NCBI GenBank assembly: GCA_013400155.1
Contig: VXBM01001540.1
Span: 101,260-165,259 of the forward strand
DNA length: 64,000 bases
Direction: 5' to 3'
DNA from: Helopsaltes ochotensis
Lineage: Eukaryota > Chordata > Aves > Passeriformes > Locustellidae
Position 1 is the first letter of the stretch, and each line of letters begins with the position of its first letter. Under the pieces are notes generated by a model. The model did no database searches and was not told where the DNA came from. It saw nothing but the letters and a program-made list of their open reading frames with translations. Shown here piece after piece: positions 52,689 to 63,544 of the stretch. The translations under genes and the position numbers were made by a program.

Positions 52689-52733
52689 TTTTTTTTTTTT
52701 TTTTTTTTTTTTATTTTTTTTTTTTTTTTTTTT
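52658..52733 (-). repeat. 76-base poly(T) tract with two A interruptions
   Basis: The tract is T throughout except for single A bases at 52687 and 52713 (runs of 29, 25 and 20 T). On the minus strand it reads as a very long poly(A). No retroposed body is recognisable on either side. It may be an expanded homopolymer or partly an assembly artefact. Confidence 0.95.
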
Positions 52734-53707
52734 CTTGGATGGAAAGAGGGATGAAATAACATTTTCCAGATCCAAATACATGTTGTATTTTGTCAGTAAG
52801 AGATGTAGAAATTCAAACCCACAGACCACAGGCACTCTATGCCATATGGAAGTGACATAAATTATTTCTTAGTTATCTAATAACTTTAAGTTTTCAGGAT
52901 GCCTGTACAAACTAAAAAAGTTAAAACTTTTTGATACTAAATGCTTTATTACAATCCGCAATCTTGTAAGGATGGCTGATTTATTTGATGTGCAAATCTA
53001 GAGCATGTGGAAATATGGAGACAATGTATTTAGGGTTATATTCTGTCAAGCACTGAGTATTGGTCTCAGTCTAGATAAAGCCTTATCTCTATGTATGTGA
53101 GTAGTTGAACTGATCTTAACAGGACTTTTAACATGCTTTTAAATGCCTTGACAAATAAGGGTCTCAATCTTCCCTACCTTGCAAACCCAAGCTAAATAGC
53201 AGGTTTATTAATACTTAATACCTGCCTCCCAGATATATATCACAATGACAAGTGTGGATTACAGCAAAGCTATTAAGAAACAGCCTAAATCTCTAGTCTC
53301 CAGGCAGAAGATAAAGGCAGCATGGCAATGAGTAACATTCCCTGGCAAATGGGAGTATCCAAAGGCAATAACTGCTTTCTCCAGCCATTACCACTCATGA
53401 GGAATGAGGCCACCACTCACACAGTGCCATTAGCTTGGTAAGGCAGGTGAAGTGCTTTAGTTACCACCTGCCTTAGCCAAACAGCCAGGAAGTTTTTCTT
53501 CTGGAGGGCAAAAAATGTGGTGCACATGGGGCTTTAAGGACTTTGAACTTCTGGAAAGGAAAATCACACCTCACGCTGAGATCTCACTCCAAAAGTAGTT
53601 TAAACTTATCACTCAGTCACTCAGAACACTGCTAAGGTAAATAAAAAATTATTTTTTGCAAGGTCTCAACACTTTTATATGGTCAGTTAGAGTGTTCACC
53701 TTTGACA
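52734..53707. other. Unannotated sequence
   Basis: Unique DNA between the T tract and a CR1 tail. No gene recognised. Confidence 0.5.
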
Positions 53708-53846
53708 GGGCCAAGCTGGAAGGGACTCTGAGCAACCTGGTCTAGTGGGAGATGTACCTGTCCATGCCAGAGGGATGGAACTGGATGGTTGTAAGGTCCC
53801 TTCCAGCCCAACTCTTCCTATGATTTTATTCTAGGATTCTATGATG
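53708..53846 (+). mobile_element. CR1 LINE 3' end fragment
   Basis: 'gccaagctggaagggactct', 'gcaacctggtctagtggga' and 'aaggtcccttccagcccaac' in order, followed by tail octamers of the 'attctatgat' type at about 53833-53846, identify a severely 5'-truncated CR1. CR1 integrates by target-primed reverse transcription and usually leaves such short 3' pieces. No coding sequence remains. Confidence 0.88.
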
Positions 53847-54322
53847 GTATTGAAATATTACATTGCAATACTAAATTTTATGTTTCTTCTGTTGTGGAAT
53901 GTTAATGAGTTTCTACACTCCCAATAACATTGTCCAAACATTGGCTAAAAATTGACAAAAATTACAGAGTTTTTCAGTCTTTGAACTCAGTTAAATGACA
54001 CTACGTTTTACAGCTCTGTGCAATGTTTGAAATAAGATCCCACTGCAACCCAGTTCCCACTGTAAACATTTGGACAAGACTCCTCATTCCTCAGCCCCTG
54101 CTGCACATTTGTTACGACGCCACCAAGGCGAGAACCTGAGTTTGTCTGGACCTTAATACAAACAGATTTATGATTGTCACTCACACACATTTGATGCACA
54201 TAATACAGTAAAATGAGGTGAAGGTTCCAGGTCTTGATTACACAGGGCCCATCGACTGGGTCTTTCCAAAATAATTACAGGATCTGTCCATTGGAAATTT
54301 CCTTCCAGATCAGTGGCTTAGT
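53847..54322. other. Unannotated sequence left of LTR A2
   Basis: Unique DNA ending in the CTTAGT target copy (54317-54322) of LTR A2. No gene recognised. Confidence 0.5.
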
Positions 54323-54939
54323 TATGGAACGGTGTCCTTGTGCCTGGGATGCGCTTGTCTGAGGCTGCCGTGGCCAGCCCTGGAACCGTTACAAGTGTCT
54401 GAACCCTCCCCCAGGTCTCTGGGTGACGCGGTGGGTTCAGGAGAGCACGTAACCCTTTGTTATCGATGGTGGAGACAGAGGGAGGACTCTGTTGGGGGGT
54501 AACTACACAGGTTTATTGGAGCATCCTCACCCTGGGAGTTCTGCCCCAGCAGAGCAGTCTGACTCCTCCTTGTAACAGTACCTAATATTTGGGGGAGGAG
54601 TAAGGAAAAGTTACTTTTTGTGACCAATGAAATGAACAAGACAGTGATACAGAGAGTAAGGGACATCTCCATAAACCAGTGAGGGAAAGGCATGGGGAGG
54701 GTCCCTCAGGCCCTGTCCAGTCACCTGGTACCCTCCCTGGAACCTTCGAGACCCAGGGGGGGACCCCCATATGAGAGACAAGCCCCGGGGGTAGGGGAAT
54801 AGATGATTGACACATAACTGTAACTTGGTAAACAACTTCAGGAGCAAACCATAAGGAAATGAAACAGGAGCACAAAGAATGAACCATTTTGAACAACAAC
54901 ATTCATATAAAACCAGAAACTAAAAAATGCACCACTATA
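54323..54939 (-). mobile_element. Solo LTR A2 (same family as LTR A1)
   Basis: The element is 617 bases in minus orientation and collinear with A1. The outer ends ('tatgg...' on the left, 'ccactata' on the right) match those of A1. The flanks are unrelated to those of A1 and carry their own near-perfect 6-base direct repeat, CTTAGT (54317-54322) and CCTAGT (54940-54945), showing an independent insertion. AATAAA is antisense at 54512-54517. In the comparable 321-base U3 block there are 21 differences from A1, about 93% identity. No retroviral genes remain. Several CpG sites of A1 and A2 differ by transitions, as expected for a methylated, ageing repeat. Confidence 0.9.
54582..54902 (-). other. 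106-codon ORF in the U3 of LTR A2 (not called as a gene)
   Basis: This is the counterpart of the ORF at 32322-32642, with the same length and reading frame and about a dozen amino-acid differences. A second overlapping ORF (54611-54847) is a shadow. Conservation of the open frame over about 6-7% divergence is mildly notable, but the changes are mostly non-synonymous, so no coding function is claimed. Confidence 0.3.
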
Positions 54940-55194
54940 CCTAGTGAACTAAACTAAATTATTAAAGTTGTGACTGTCAATGACAACACTGTTTTAACAA
55001 TCACCAATGGGATGCAAAAACAGCTTTCCTGGAGAAGAGAATACCATGGATGACAGGATCTGGGAGTGAGACTGCAGGAACAGTTGTGTAAGAGAGGATA
55101 CAGCAAGACTCAAAATGAAAACTGCTTGTAGATTCAAAACACTTTTTGTGTCCTGCCAGAGATCTAACAAGTGCTCACAAGGGGTCAAACCCTG

Positions 55195-55330
55195 CAACAG
55201 GAGATTGAGGGAGAGTATGAATTCTCCATTTTTGGAAATATGCAAAACCCAGCATAATCCTGACCCTGCTCCAAGCAAGGACTATTTGGTCCCCAGAGCT
55301 CCCTTCCAACCTCACTAATCCTATGTAGAT
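55195..55330 (+). mobile_element. CR1 LINE 3' end fragment (old)
   Basis: 'attctccatttttggaaata' followed by 'tgcaaaacccagc', 'ctgaccctgctccaagcaa' and 'gctcccttccaacctca' reproduces the order of the CR1 3' region (CR1: 'tctccatccttggagatatt', 'caaaacccg', 'cccttccaacctcaa'). The tail has decayed to 'aatcctatgta' at about 55317. It is more diverged than the copies at 53.7 and 58.7 kb. Confidence 0.8.
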
Positions 55331-56504
55331 ATTTAGATATTTAAGATTCTAAAACTGATGAGTTATGAATTATGTCAGGGAACTGAGTAATATATTCTTC
55401 AATTCAGGTGGGACCTTTAATCCACACTAGTCTCAAGGTGCCTACTAAACAATAGAAAATGTGAAACACTTCATGAGCTTTTGAAATGCAGCCAATTCTG
55501 GGGTGAAATGTAGAACAGTTTAGTAGTTACCAACAAACAAAAAAAACAACAGAAGCCAAAGAATGCCATATGCAACTGAAACTACTGGGGGAATTAGGTA
55601 GGAAGAATTTAATTATCCGTGCTGGATTCTGGCCAGAGCTAAAAGTAATCAGAAAGTCAGTGAAAGACTAGAACAAATTGATCTCATTACTCTTGCATTA
55701 CTTGGATTTACTTCTAAATGGAAAACTCTTTCCTGAATCTCCTGGACTGATACTGTTCAAATGTAGATGTATTCACAAAGATCATATCACCACCAGTTAA
55801 AAACATAGGAAGCTGATAACAGAGGTGGAGTCCCAGGCTGGGCTAAGATGGACTGGGATTTGATTCTCCTGCTCCTGAAGGCAGCAGAATTTTGTCTTCA
55901 CTGAAGCTGCCTTTCCTGAGATTTGGAAGTGAAATGAGTTGCACCACATAAGCCAATTAATAAATATTCACAGGTCTCTACAGAACACCAGAATTTTCCA
56001 TGCAATGAACACATATGAACTACCCAAAGGCTGATTCTAAGAAGGTAAAAAATCTAGTTTCTCTCAGTAGGCACAAAACACAAATATGAACTATTGTGAG
56101 GAAAGTAAATGAAAGTATTGTGAGGGAGAAGGCAACAAATTTAGGTGTAATTATCTTTACTCTCCAAAAGTTAGGAACTATTTGGAAACCAGCTCAAAAA
56201 TAAAAAGAGAATGGTGAGCAGGTTACTGAAAAATTAAGAGCAAAAAACCCATGTGAAACATGGGCAGTGTTCAGAGAAGGCTAAATAAAGATTTCCAATG
56301 TGAGTGACAACAAAAGGTGGTGAGGAGGAAGAGAACAGCAGCTGCACAGAATCTTCGGAGATTGTGCTTTGGTTGTCAGCATTGTTTCAGAGTTTATGTT
56401 CTCCAGAAAACACATAAGCAATATCCAAGGAATATTTTTCTTCAAATTAATTGTCTTGGGTGGCAATGCAAGATGTAACCAAAAATATGCATTCTATTGC
56501 CATT
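55331..56504. other. Unannotated sequence
   Basis: Unique AT-rich DNA between a CR1 tail and the ERVL-like LTR. No gene recognised. Confidence 0.5.
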
Positions 56505-57121
56505 TGTTGAAACTGGTTGGAGAGGTGTTTTCTTTATCTCTTCCACAACCCATCTTCCCTCCAGGGGGATATCTTCTGTTAATGGGCCATTAAGGCTCAC
56601 TGTGTGACTGATAAAATTACATCATCCCATTGTGAGATGCTTCACCCAAGAATGGAAGGAGCCAAGAATTCTGACCTGGATAAAAACTGAGAGTCAGAAC
56701 ACAAGGTCAGCCTGTCTCCACTGGATTCCGAGAGGCCGACCAGACGCACCTCACCACCACTGGACCTTCAAAGGAAAACTACACCCTTCGACAGGATCAT
56801 CTCTGCTCCAACAGAACCACTTCTCTCATTCCAGGAGGACTTAATTGGACTGCTACCAACACCCTTACCAACAGGATGTTGGGTTGTATTCTGACTCTGC
56901 CAGTGTTTTCTTTTTTGTTTGTTTGCTTTTTTTTTGTACTACTACGTTTTTATTTTCAATAGTGCTAGTAGTAACGAACTGTTATTCCTATTCCCATATC
57001 TTTGCCTGAAAGCCCCTTAACTTCAAAATTATAATAATTCAGAGGAAGGGGGTTTACATTCTCCATTTTAAGGGAAGCTCTGGCTTTCTCTGGGAGACAC
57101 CTGTCTAACTAAAACAAGACA
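56505..57121 (+). mobile_element. ERVL-like LTR, apparently near full length
   Basis: The block begins 'tgttgaaactggttggagag' and ends 'aaaacaagaca' (TG...CA), about 617 bases. Internal landmarks that I recognise from a common avian LTR are 'gctcactgtgtgactgataa', 'ggataaaaactgagagtcag', 'ggactgctaccaacaccctt', 'gttgggttgtattctgac', 'cctgaaagccccttaa' and 'ggagacacctgtct'. The usual polyadenylation signal before 'ctgttattcc' has decayed: 56958-56985 reads 'aatagtgctagtagtaacg' where an AATAAA-like signal is expected. No internal viral sequence is adjacent, so it is a solo LTR. No clean target-site duplication was found. The class III label is from memory. Confidence 0.8.
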
Positions 57122-58707
57122 TTTATTTTCCCCCTTTTTGCAAAAATAACATAAAATACAGTCATTAGAGAGCACCTCAACCCTTCAAGGCCAAACTCAC
57201 TTTCAGCCAGAGCTGATCTCTTACCATTATCAGGCTTCCAGCAATGAGTAGTGTATTATTTCAGCAGTACATATATCCTTGTACCTGACAAACAGCCAGT
57301 ATTGTGCTACAGGAGGAGAGAATAAATGAAAAATAGAAAGATTTGGGAGATGGAAGGTGAGAAAAATCATAAATAGTGATCTGTTTCTTAAGTAAATACA
57401 ATAATGCGTCAGTTCTGGAGTGGCATTAGGAAGGCAGAAAACTTTTGGTGCTTGATTCTTCTTTTATACTACATCTTTCAATCTGTATTAGTGTAGAGTT
57501 TTTCAACAAACACAAACATAAATCTCTAATGGCAAAAGTGAAGACAAGCACACACTTCCTTGCCTCCCACAACAAAAGCTTTAACAAAGAGCAGGGTTTC
57601 AGGGATTCTGCACAAAAGTCCTGAGAGTGAGGTTTTGAAGGATGAAAATGCAACTGCGTATCTTGCCAGCACTTGCAAAGGACCTACCACTTGTTTGTGA
57701 AAAACCAAAATGGGACAAAGAGCAGAATCTGGCCCATCTTCTGGCCTGACACAGGGCACTTTCAACTCTGTGTGCACCCTGCACAAAGTCCTAAGGATGA
57801 CTTCTTAAGTGGAATACAGGCCCGATGTTCCTTAGGTAGCTGGAAGAGCTCCTTTACTACACAGGAGTTTTAGTACTAAGGCATTCCCATATTTTAAGCG
57901 AGAATTACTCACCCTTCTCAAACAGTTCTGAAAACAGAAATTATTATTTGAATGAACTATGCTAATGATTATTTACCCCAACTGTTGAAAAACTGGCCTT
58001 TTATTTCCAATTTGAATGCTTTTAGCATTTTAGCATTTTTTAGAATTTTCTCTGAAAATTCTCATTTTCAGAGACTGGATCACGTTATGCCATTGCTGGA
58101 TAACTTGAAGAGTCTTTGAGAGGAGTAAACATCATTGAGCAGCTCTTCCTTGGAGCCTGGTGGTATGTACAGGGTGTGTAGGCACAGATTCCAAAGGAAT
58201 GAGTTCAGGAAATAACAGTAACAACGAGTTGGGCAGGAGCTGAACAACCTCTCTAGAAATTCAGATTGCAGGTAAAAGTCAGTCTCTCCTACCAGAAAGA
58301 AGTGTATCTAAACATTGTTCCTGACAATCCCATCTCCAAATTTCAGCCTTACCCCAACAGAGCTTCTCACCTGCACTGACTCTCAGGTCATTTGAGAACC
58401 AAAGCAGTACAGAAAATCATCCTATTCAGAATTAACCAAGAGTGGCCACATTTATGCCACAGCATAACCTGGCCCCAGGTGGTAACGTGGTAGTTTCAGG
58501 GATGTACAGATGTCCTGCTTGGGAGGCAGAGAAGCGAAAGGCCCTGAGCAGTGTCCTCAGAGAGGGAGCAGGGTCTGTTTTGCTGAGTGCAGATCAACTC
58601 CTCATTGTGTGTGCCAAGGCTCTGCCAGCAAAGGAAGTCCCCTTCCTGCTCAGCCGCAGCCCAGCACGGCTCTGACAGATTGGAGTTGGCAGGACCAGTT
58701 GTGACAA
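57122..58707. other. Unannotated sequence
   Basis: Unique DNA. A slippage-like 'ttttagcattttagcattttt' lies at about 58020-58040. The GC-richer stretch 58440-58700 has overlapping ORFs in several frames (64-109 codons), none recognisable; part of one continues into the CR1 and is therefore spurious. Confidence 0.5.
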
Positions 58708-59097
58708 ACCTGAGGGAGCTGGGGTTGTTTATCCTGGAGAAAAGGAGGCTCAGGGGGGACCTCATCACTCTCTGCAACTCTCAGACAGGAGGGTGCAGCC
58801 AGGTGAGGGTCAGGCTCTGCTCCCAGGGAACAGTGACAGAACAAGAGGACACAGCCTCAAGCTGTGCCAGCGGAGGTTCACGTTGGAACATTAGGAAGAA
58901 ATTCTTCACAGAATGAGTGACTGGATATCAGAATGGGCTGCCTAGGGAGGTGTCACCATCCTTGGAGGTGGTTAAGGACAGATTGGATGAGGCACTCAGT
59001 GCCATGGGTTGGGTGACAGGGTAGTGTTGGGTCACAGGTTGGACTGGATGGTCTCAAAGGTCTTTTCCAACCGCATTCATTCTGTGAATCTGTGAAT
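58708..59097 (+). mobile_element. CR1 LINE 3' end (about 390 bp)
   Basis: This is the clearest CR1 copy. It contains 'ctgagggagctggggttgtt', 'ctggagaaaaggaggctcag', 'gggacctcatcactctctgc', 'ttaggaagaaattcttcaca', 'gggctgcctagggaggtgtc', 'tggatgaggcactcagtgcc' and 'caaaggtcttttccaac' in canonical order, ending in 'attctgtgaatctgtgaatg'. It is truncated at the 5' end and covers the end of ORF2 and the 3' UTR. The tail directly abuts LTR B2. Confidence 0.96.
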
Positions 59098-59099
59098 GG

Positions 59100-59388
59100 T
59101 ACACAAATTCCTGTTGAGATAGGAGACAGGGAAGGACTGCACTCATGCCCTGAATCGTCCAAAGCAAGAAGGGGCTCTTTATTTACAAATCTCAACATTT
59201 ATGGAATTCCAAAGTTGACCGTGGATTGGAGGGTGAAGTTGCCACCTCTCCAACACACTAGTTAGACCAACAGTCCATCAGCTCTCGGCTCCTCCATGAA
59301 AGCATGAAAAACAATCCACTGCTTACATTTAAATGTGTGAGAAACTCCATTACAGAAATGAAAACATCAGAAGGCTAAATGATGTGGG
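59100..59388 (-). mobile_element. LTR fragment B2 (same family as B1)
   Basis: It aligns with B1 through 'aagaaggggctctttattt' (antisense AATAAA at 59178-59183), 'tggattgg...gccacctctcc', 'ggctcctccatgaaagcatg', 'gtgtgagaaactcc' and 'atgaaaacatcagaaggct'. It is clearly more diverged from B1 than A2 is from A1. It begins within a few bases of the CR1 tail, so the retrovirus inserted into or immediately beside the CR1. No target-site duplication was found. Confidence 0.72.
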
Positions 59389-62300
59389 AATGGCAAAGCA
59401 ACAAGTTCCCACTGCTGTGGCTTCCCACCCTGAACTGATGCGGTCCCTGCATTCCCACGGGCTCACCCACAGCACAGGAGCTCATCCTGCTACAGTCACA
59501 GCATCCTGTTTTTCCCTCTTTATTGTACTGTGGCCATTTACCCCACTGAAAACATTGATTTGTCTCTGTGCATGTGCATGTTTTTATCCACGTGTGCTCT
59601 GCTTGTTGTCCATCCCTGGCAAATCTTTATTCTCTGAGCATCCCCAAAAGCATGTTCCACTTAGAGCCATAATTTCTATTGGGGTGTTGCAAAATCACTG
59701 CAGTTAATGGAGTTACCACAAAGCACAGACAAATCAGGCCTCTGCTGGGTGCTGGCAATTGTCTCATTAAGTACAAGCATTTATCAACTGCAGATTTATG
59801 TAGAAGAAAAAGAAATTAAAAATCAACAAGCTGTCCCTACTGTTCTAAGAATAGAAAAATGTAGACAAAGAATAAAAGGAACACATGTGAAATTAAAAAT
59901 AAATGAAATAATATTAAAAAATCAATCTTTCTTCCTTTTTGCCATTTTATTTATTGATTCCAGCTTCCCCACTAAAATAACACAGCAGTAGGATTGTTAG
60001 AAAAAACATAGTTGGATTAAACAAAATTAGATTTTAAAAAATTCAGGTGATAAAGCTGATTAGATAAACAAGACAGATAAATCAATAGAGAGATGAATAA
60101 GTCAGATACAAGACTTACTGTCTGGGGATCCACTGAGCTCCTTCCATTAGAATTTGAATGTGCCTTGGAAATTTCTCTGAAGTTGCCATATCTGACAAAA
60201 TTACCCCAAAATTACTTGCCAGCACTGCTGAATCCCAATCCAGAGCCACCTGCTTTAATGCTACCCTTGGAAAGAATATGCTCCACTACAGAAATCATGT
60301 TGACAAACACCACGCCTCACCTCTGCAACTGCAGGCCAGAGAAGGTTCTGCGAGGAAATAAATATTCCTTTATGTTGAATCAGAAATATATATCAGATCT
60401 CTTGCTCCAACTACAGGTCATTAAATTGGCTTTATCACCCCTTTCTCTCAATCTTCCTGACTTGTTTATCAGGATGAGATTATTCTCTGGTGAAACACTG
60501 CCAGCTTGGTCATGCCCCAGCCCTTCCCCAGCCTTCCAAATCTGTCAAAGCTGCTGTTTGACTGGTGTATCAGCAGGTTCCTTTTCTTCTGGAGCAGCCC
60601 CTGAGGCCACAAGCTGCAATGTTAGGTTCTCTGAACACATCCCAGGCACTCCATGGGTAGAACTGGTGACTCTTCCCCACTGAGAGAACTTAAAAGCCAT
60701 TTAAATTCTCCTTTTCTGGGTCACATTAAAAATGTGTTGCCCAGCTGCAAAGATTGGATTACAGCCAGCACACTCACTGTGTGGGCTGTGTCAAGATTTA
60801 TGACGTCCTTTAACTAATCATTTTCTAGCTGTTAAGTTCTTGGGATTTGTAAATAATGTGGCAGATAAGTGCACTGCAATCACTCAGCACCTGCACTGAG
60901 TTTTAAAACAAGGTTATCTGCTTCTAGAACAGAGGAGGAGGATGTCTGCACACCCCTTCAGTGAAAAATGAAGTACATTCTGTGTCAGTAAGGAAAAGAC
61001 ACACCATCCAGTGAAAGAGTGTTTGGGTGGATGGATTAATTTTCCAAAGGCACTGTGAACCACTAATGGGACAACTCTGTTGCAGTGGGAGATACCTGCA
61101 ACTCGAAAGGGTCCACTTTTGTCATCCATTTGTTGAAGGACATTGCCTACAATGCCCACACTCTTGGAAATTATTTGCAAGGGTAAAACCAAATGACTGA
61201 TGATGGTTTTCCTACACAAGTTCTGTGCCATCACTGTGAAGAACAGACAGGTCACGTTCCAGATATTTCCAAGGGACATTTAATTCCTGCATTATGGGTT
61301 TGGTCTACAGTCATCCAGGACAACCTGCCCTGCTGAATCCAGGGACATCTCATCAAGTCTCAAGTTGTTTCCACTCATGACTTTATAGTCTTCAGAAATA
61401 CATAATGAGCAGCACCATCAGTTTCTGCTGCATCCAAATAAAACCAGTACTCCAAACCACATTAACACTAATATAGTATGTTACACACCTTGAATCCCAA
61501 GTCTATTTTTAGGAATGATTTATAAACAAAAAATGACATGCATAATTAACTTGAGTATTCTGTGGTAAATGTTATTATAGAACTCTGGTCTAAATTAAAC
61601 AAAATTAAATCCTGGTAAAAATTTACTATCCTGCAGTCCCCTAACGAGCCTATGCTTTAACAGAAGATATCATGTAAAAACCATTAGTTTAAAACTAAAT
61701 GAATCTCATTCTTGCACTATTAATTTTAGTCCTTTAGTTTCATAATTCAGGTTTTTGCAGATTATGCTTAATTAACCTTTTATAACAGTATTTAAATTAG
61801 CTGTTTGATATGTGATAAGAATACCTTGAGAGATACGTTTCTAATTTGACCGGCAGGATTTAATTTAAGAAAGTTGTATTTAATTTGATGTCTTTGCATC
61901 CCTTCTTCCTTGTCCTGGCTTCCTCTGCCCCACGCTTTCCTCTCAAGCCTTTGATATCCCAGGAAGGTAGACAGCAACAAGTACTCAGCTCCAATCATGC
62001 CAATGCATATTTATTTGTATTTTAAGTGGCATTAGAAGAAATTTATTCTAAGGCAGTTTAGAGAAAAACATACTTTAAAAAAATTACTGTGTTAAATGTA
62101 TATCTGGGTTCAGCACAAAAATCACTCTGTTCTGAGCAGAGAATGCCCCCTATTGTGCCTTTCTTTTTACCTACAGAGCGGCAAGTTCAGGAGCACTCAG
62201 GAAACACAGCTCTGAAGATGAAGTACAGAGAGAAAAAACCCTTCAAAGCACATGAAAGCAGCAAGACAGAAGTTCTGTACAAACATCAAGTTCAGCTCAC

Positions 62301-62943
62301 ACCAGAGCAAGATTTTCCAAGACAGCTCACCTACATTTCACCTTTTCAATTAGAACATATTTTCAGCATCAAAAACTGTATTTTTAAAATTTTTGGTCAT
62401 TCCAACCCTGAGTAACCAAATCCCTAGTCATAACAAGACAGCAAACCAAGAGAAAAGTAAAACATTGTTTAGAGAGTAGGAAACAGTCTAAATTTGCTGC
62501 AATTAAAGTTCCGCAGAAGCTGACCATGCCCATGTACTCATCCTTTCTGTGCCATCGGTCACTCAGATGGACACTGCATCCTTTCATCAGCCGGAACAAC
62601 ACAACATGAAACCCATTCCTTTCCTGAGGTCCCACTGGGAAGATGGAAGTAAAGCCTTGGGATCTGGTTACTTGCAGAGGAGTTTGGATGCAACCTCAGT
62701 GCTGTGAAATGGTCCCACTCATTTACTGGAGTAAGTTTTGCCACGAACAGTCATGCTCTTCTTTTGGATGTCCTAAAATACAATAGGAGTAGGGTTAAAA
62801 AAATCCCAAATCACTCATTCTGTAATACAACAAACATTCCAGTCTTAAAATGGAACAAGTACTGAGGGTCAGGCTGCTTTGATTATTGTCAGTGAAGATT
62901 ATAAAAACCTTGCTAAACTATTTTGGAGGTATTGAAGAAATAA
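59389..62943. other. Unannotated sequence containing the longest ORF of the window
   Basis: Unique DNA. The plus-strand ORF at 60093-60683 (196 codons) is the longest in the window, but its translation has no recognised domain, transmembrane segment or repeat, and no promoter or splice context is evident. A 121-codon minus ORF (60914-61279) and a 124-codon plus ORF (59333-59707, starting inside LTR B2) are likewise unrecognised. Confidence 0.5.
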
Positions 62944-63058
62944 CGGGATGTGGCACTCAGTGCTTTGTTCCTCTTAACAGGGTGGCAAAATCAGACAAAG
63001 TTTTGACTCAGTCTCAGAGGTCTTTTCCAACTTCAATGATTCTGTGCTTCTATGAATT
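62944..63058 (+). mobile_element. CR1 LINE 3' end fragment
   Basis: 'ggatgtggcactcagtgctt', 'cagggtggcaaaatc', 'tcagaggtcttttccaactt' and 'aatgattctgtgcttctatg' follow the CR1 3' consensus order including tail octamers. About 115 bases remain, with moderate divergence. Confidence 0.85.
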
Positions 63059-63544
63059 AGAATAGATGCTCATTTCCTCCATATGCTCTTATTCCTCATA
63101 AGACTCCATATGCTAGCTCCAGCATTGTCTTAATTAACTTTTTAATTTTGATAGTGATAATACTGAATTGTCTCCAATGTAAAGATTATTATAAAATACT
63201 GTTATAATGGCTTGTCAAAATAATCCAGCAGGACTTAAAAGATGTACATCTGTTAGTGAGTTATAGTACAAACAATGAGAAATGCCAACTCATCTTTTGA
63301 TGTTTTAAAGTATTATATGATCCTTAACGTACTTGATTACTGACCAGTTCTTTTACTTTTCACTTTATATTTTCTATCACCCCAAATGGATTCTGTTTGC
63401 AGCCTGCCGTAATTCCCTGTTTTCCCTGTTTCCACTGAGGGGCAAGATGGTTTAGGGTTTGAAAAAGTTTTGGTGAGGCTTATGTCCTCAACATCTACTG
63501 TGTCTTAACCACAAAATTATTTCCTAGGATGGCTGCAAGGCAAC
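63059..63544. other. Unannotated sequence
   Basis: AT-rich unique DNA between two CR1 pieces. No gene recognised. Confidence 0.5.

Noticed and set aside
52615..52860. Phenylalanine-rich (plus) and lysine-rich (minus) ORFs
   Set aside because: Both are translations of the 76-base T tract.
34671..57121. The two ERVL-like LTRs (34671-35068 and 56505-57121) as the two ends of one provirus
   Set aside because: They belong to different LTR types by sequence and the interval holds no viral genes.
58587..58916. 109-codon plus-strand ORF
   Set aside because: It runs into the CR1 3' end, so its second half is repeat sequence in a non-coding frame.
32050..59388. Possible 22-kb segmental duplication, because A1-A2 and B1-B2 are both about 22.1-22.3 kb apart in the same order and orientation
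   Set aside because: The sequence between and outside the LTRs is different: an ERVL-like fragment lies at 34.7 kb, while different repeats lie at 55.2-58.7 kb. The A copies have different target-site duplications, and A and B pairs differ in divergence. The equal spacing is coincidence.
60914..61279. 121-codon minus-strand ORF with hydrophobic N-terminal half
   Set aside because: Looks superficially membrane-like but matches nothing I know, and overlapping frames are equally open. Treated as chance.
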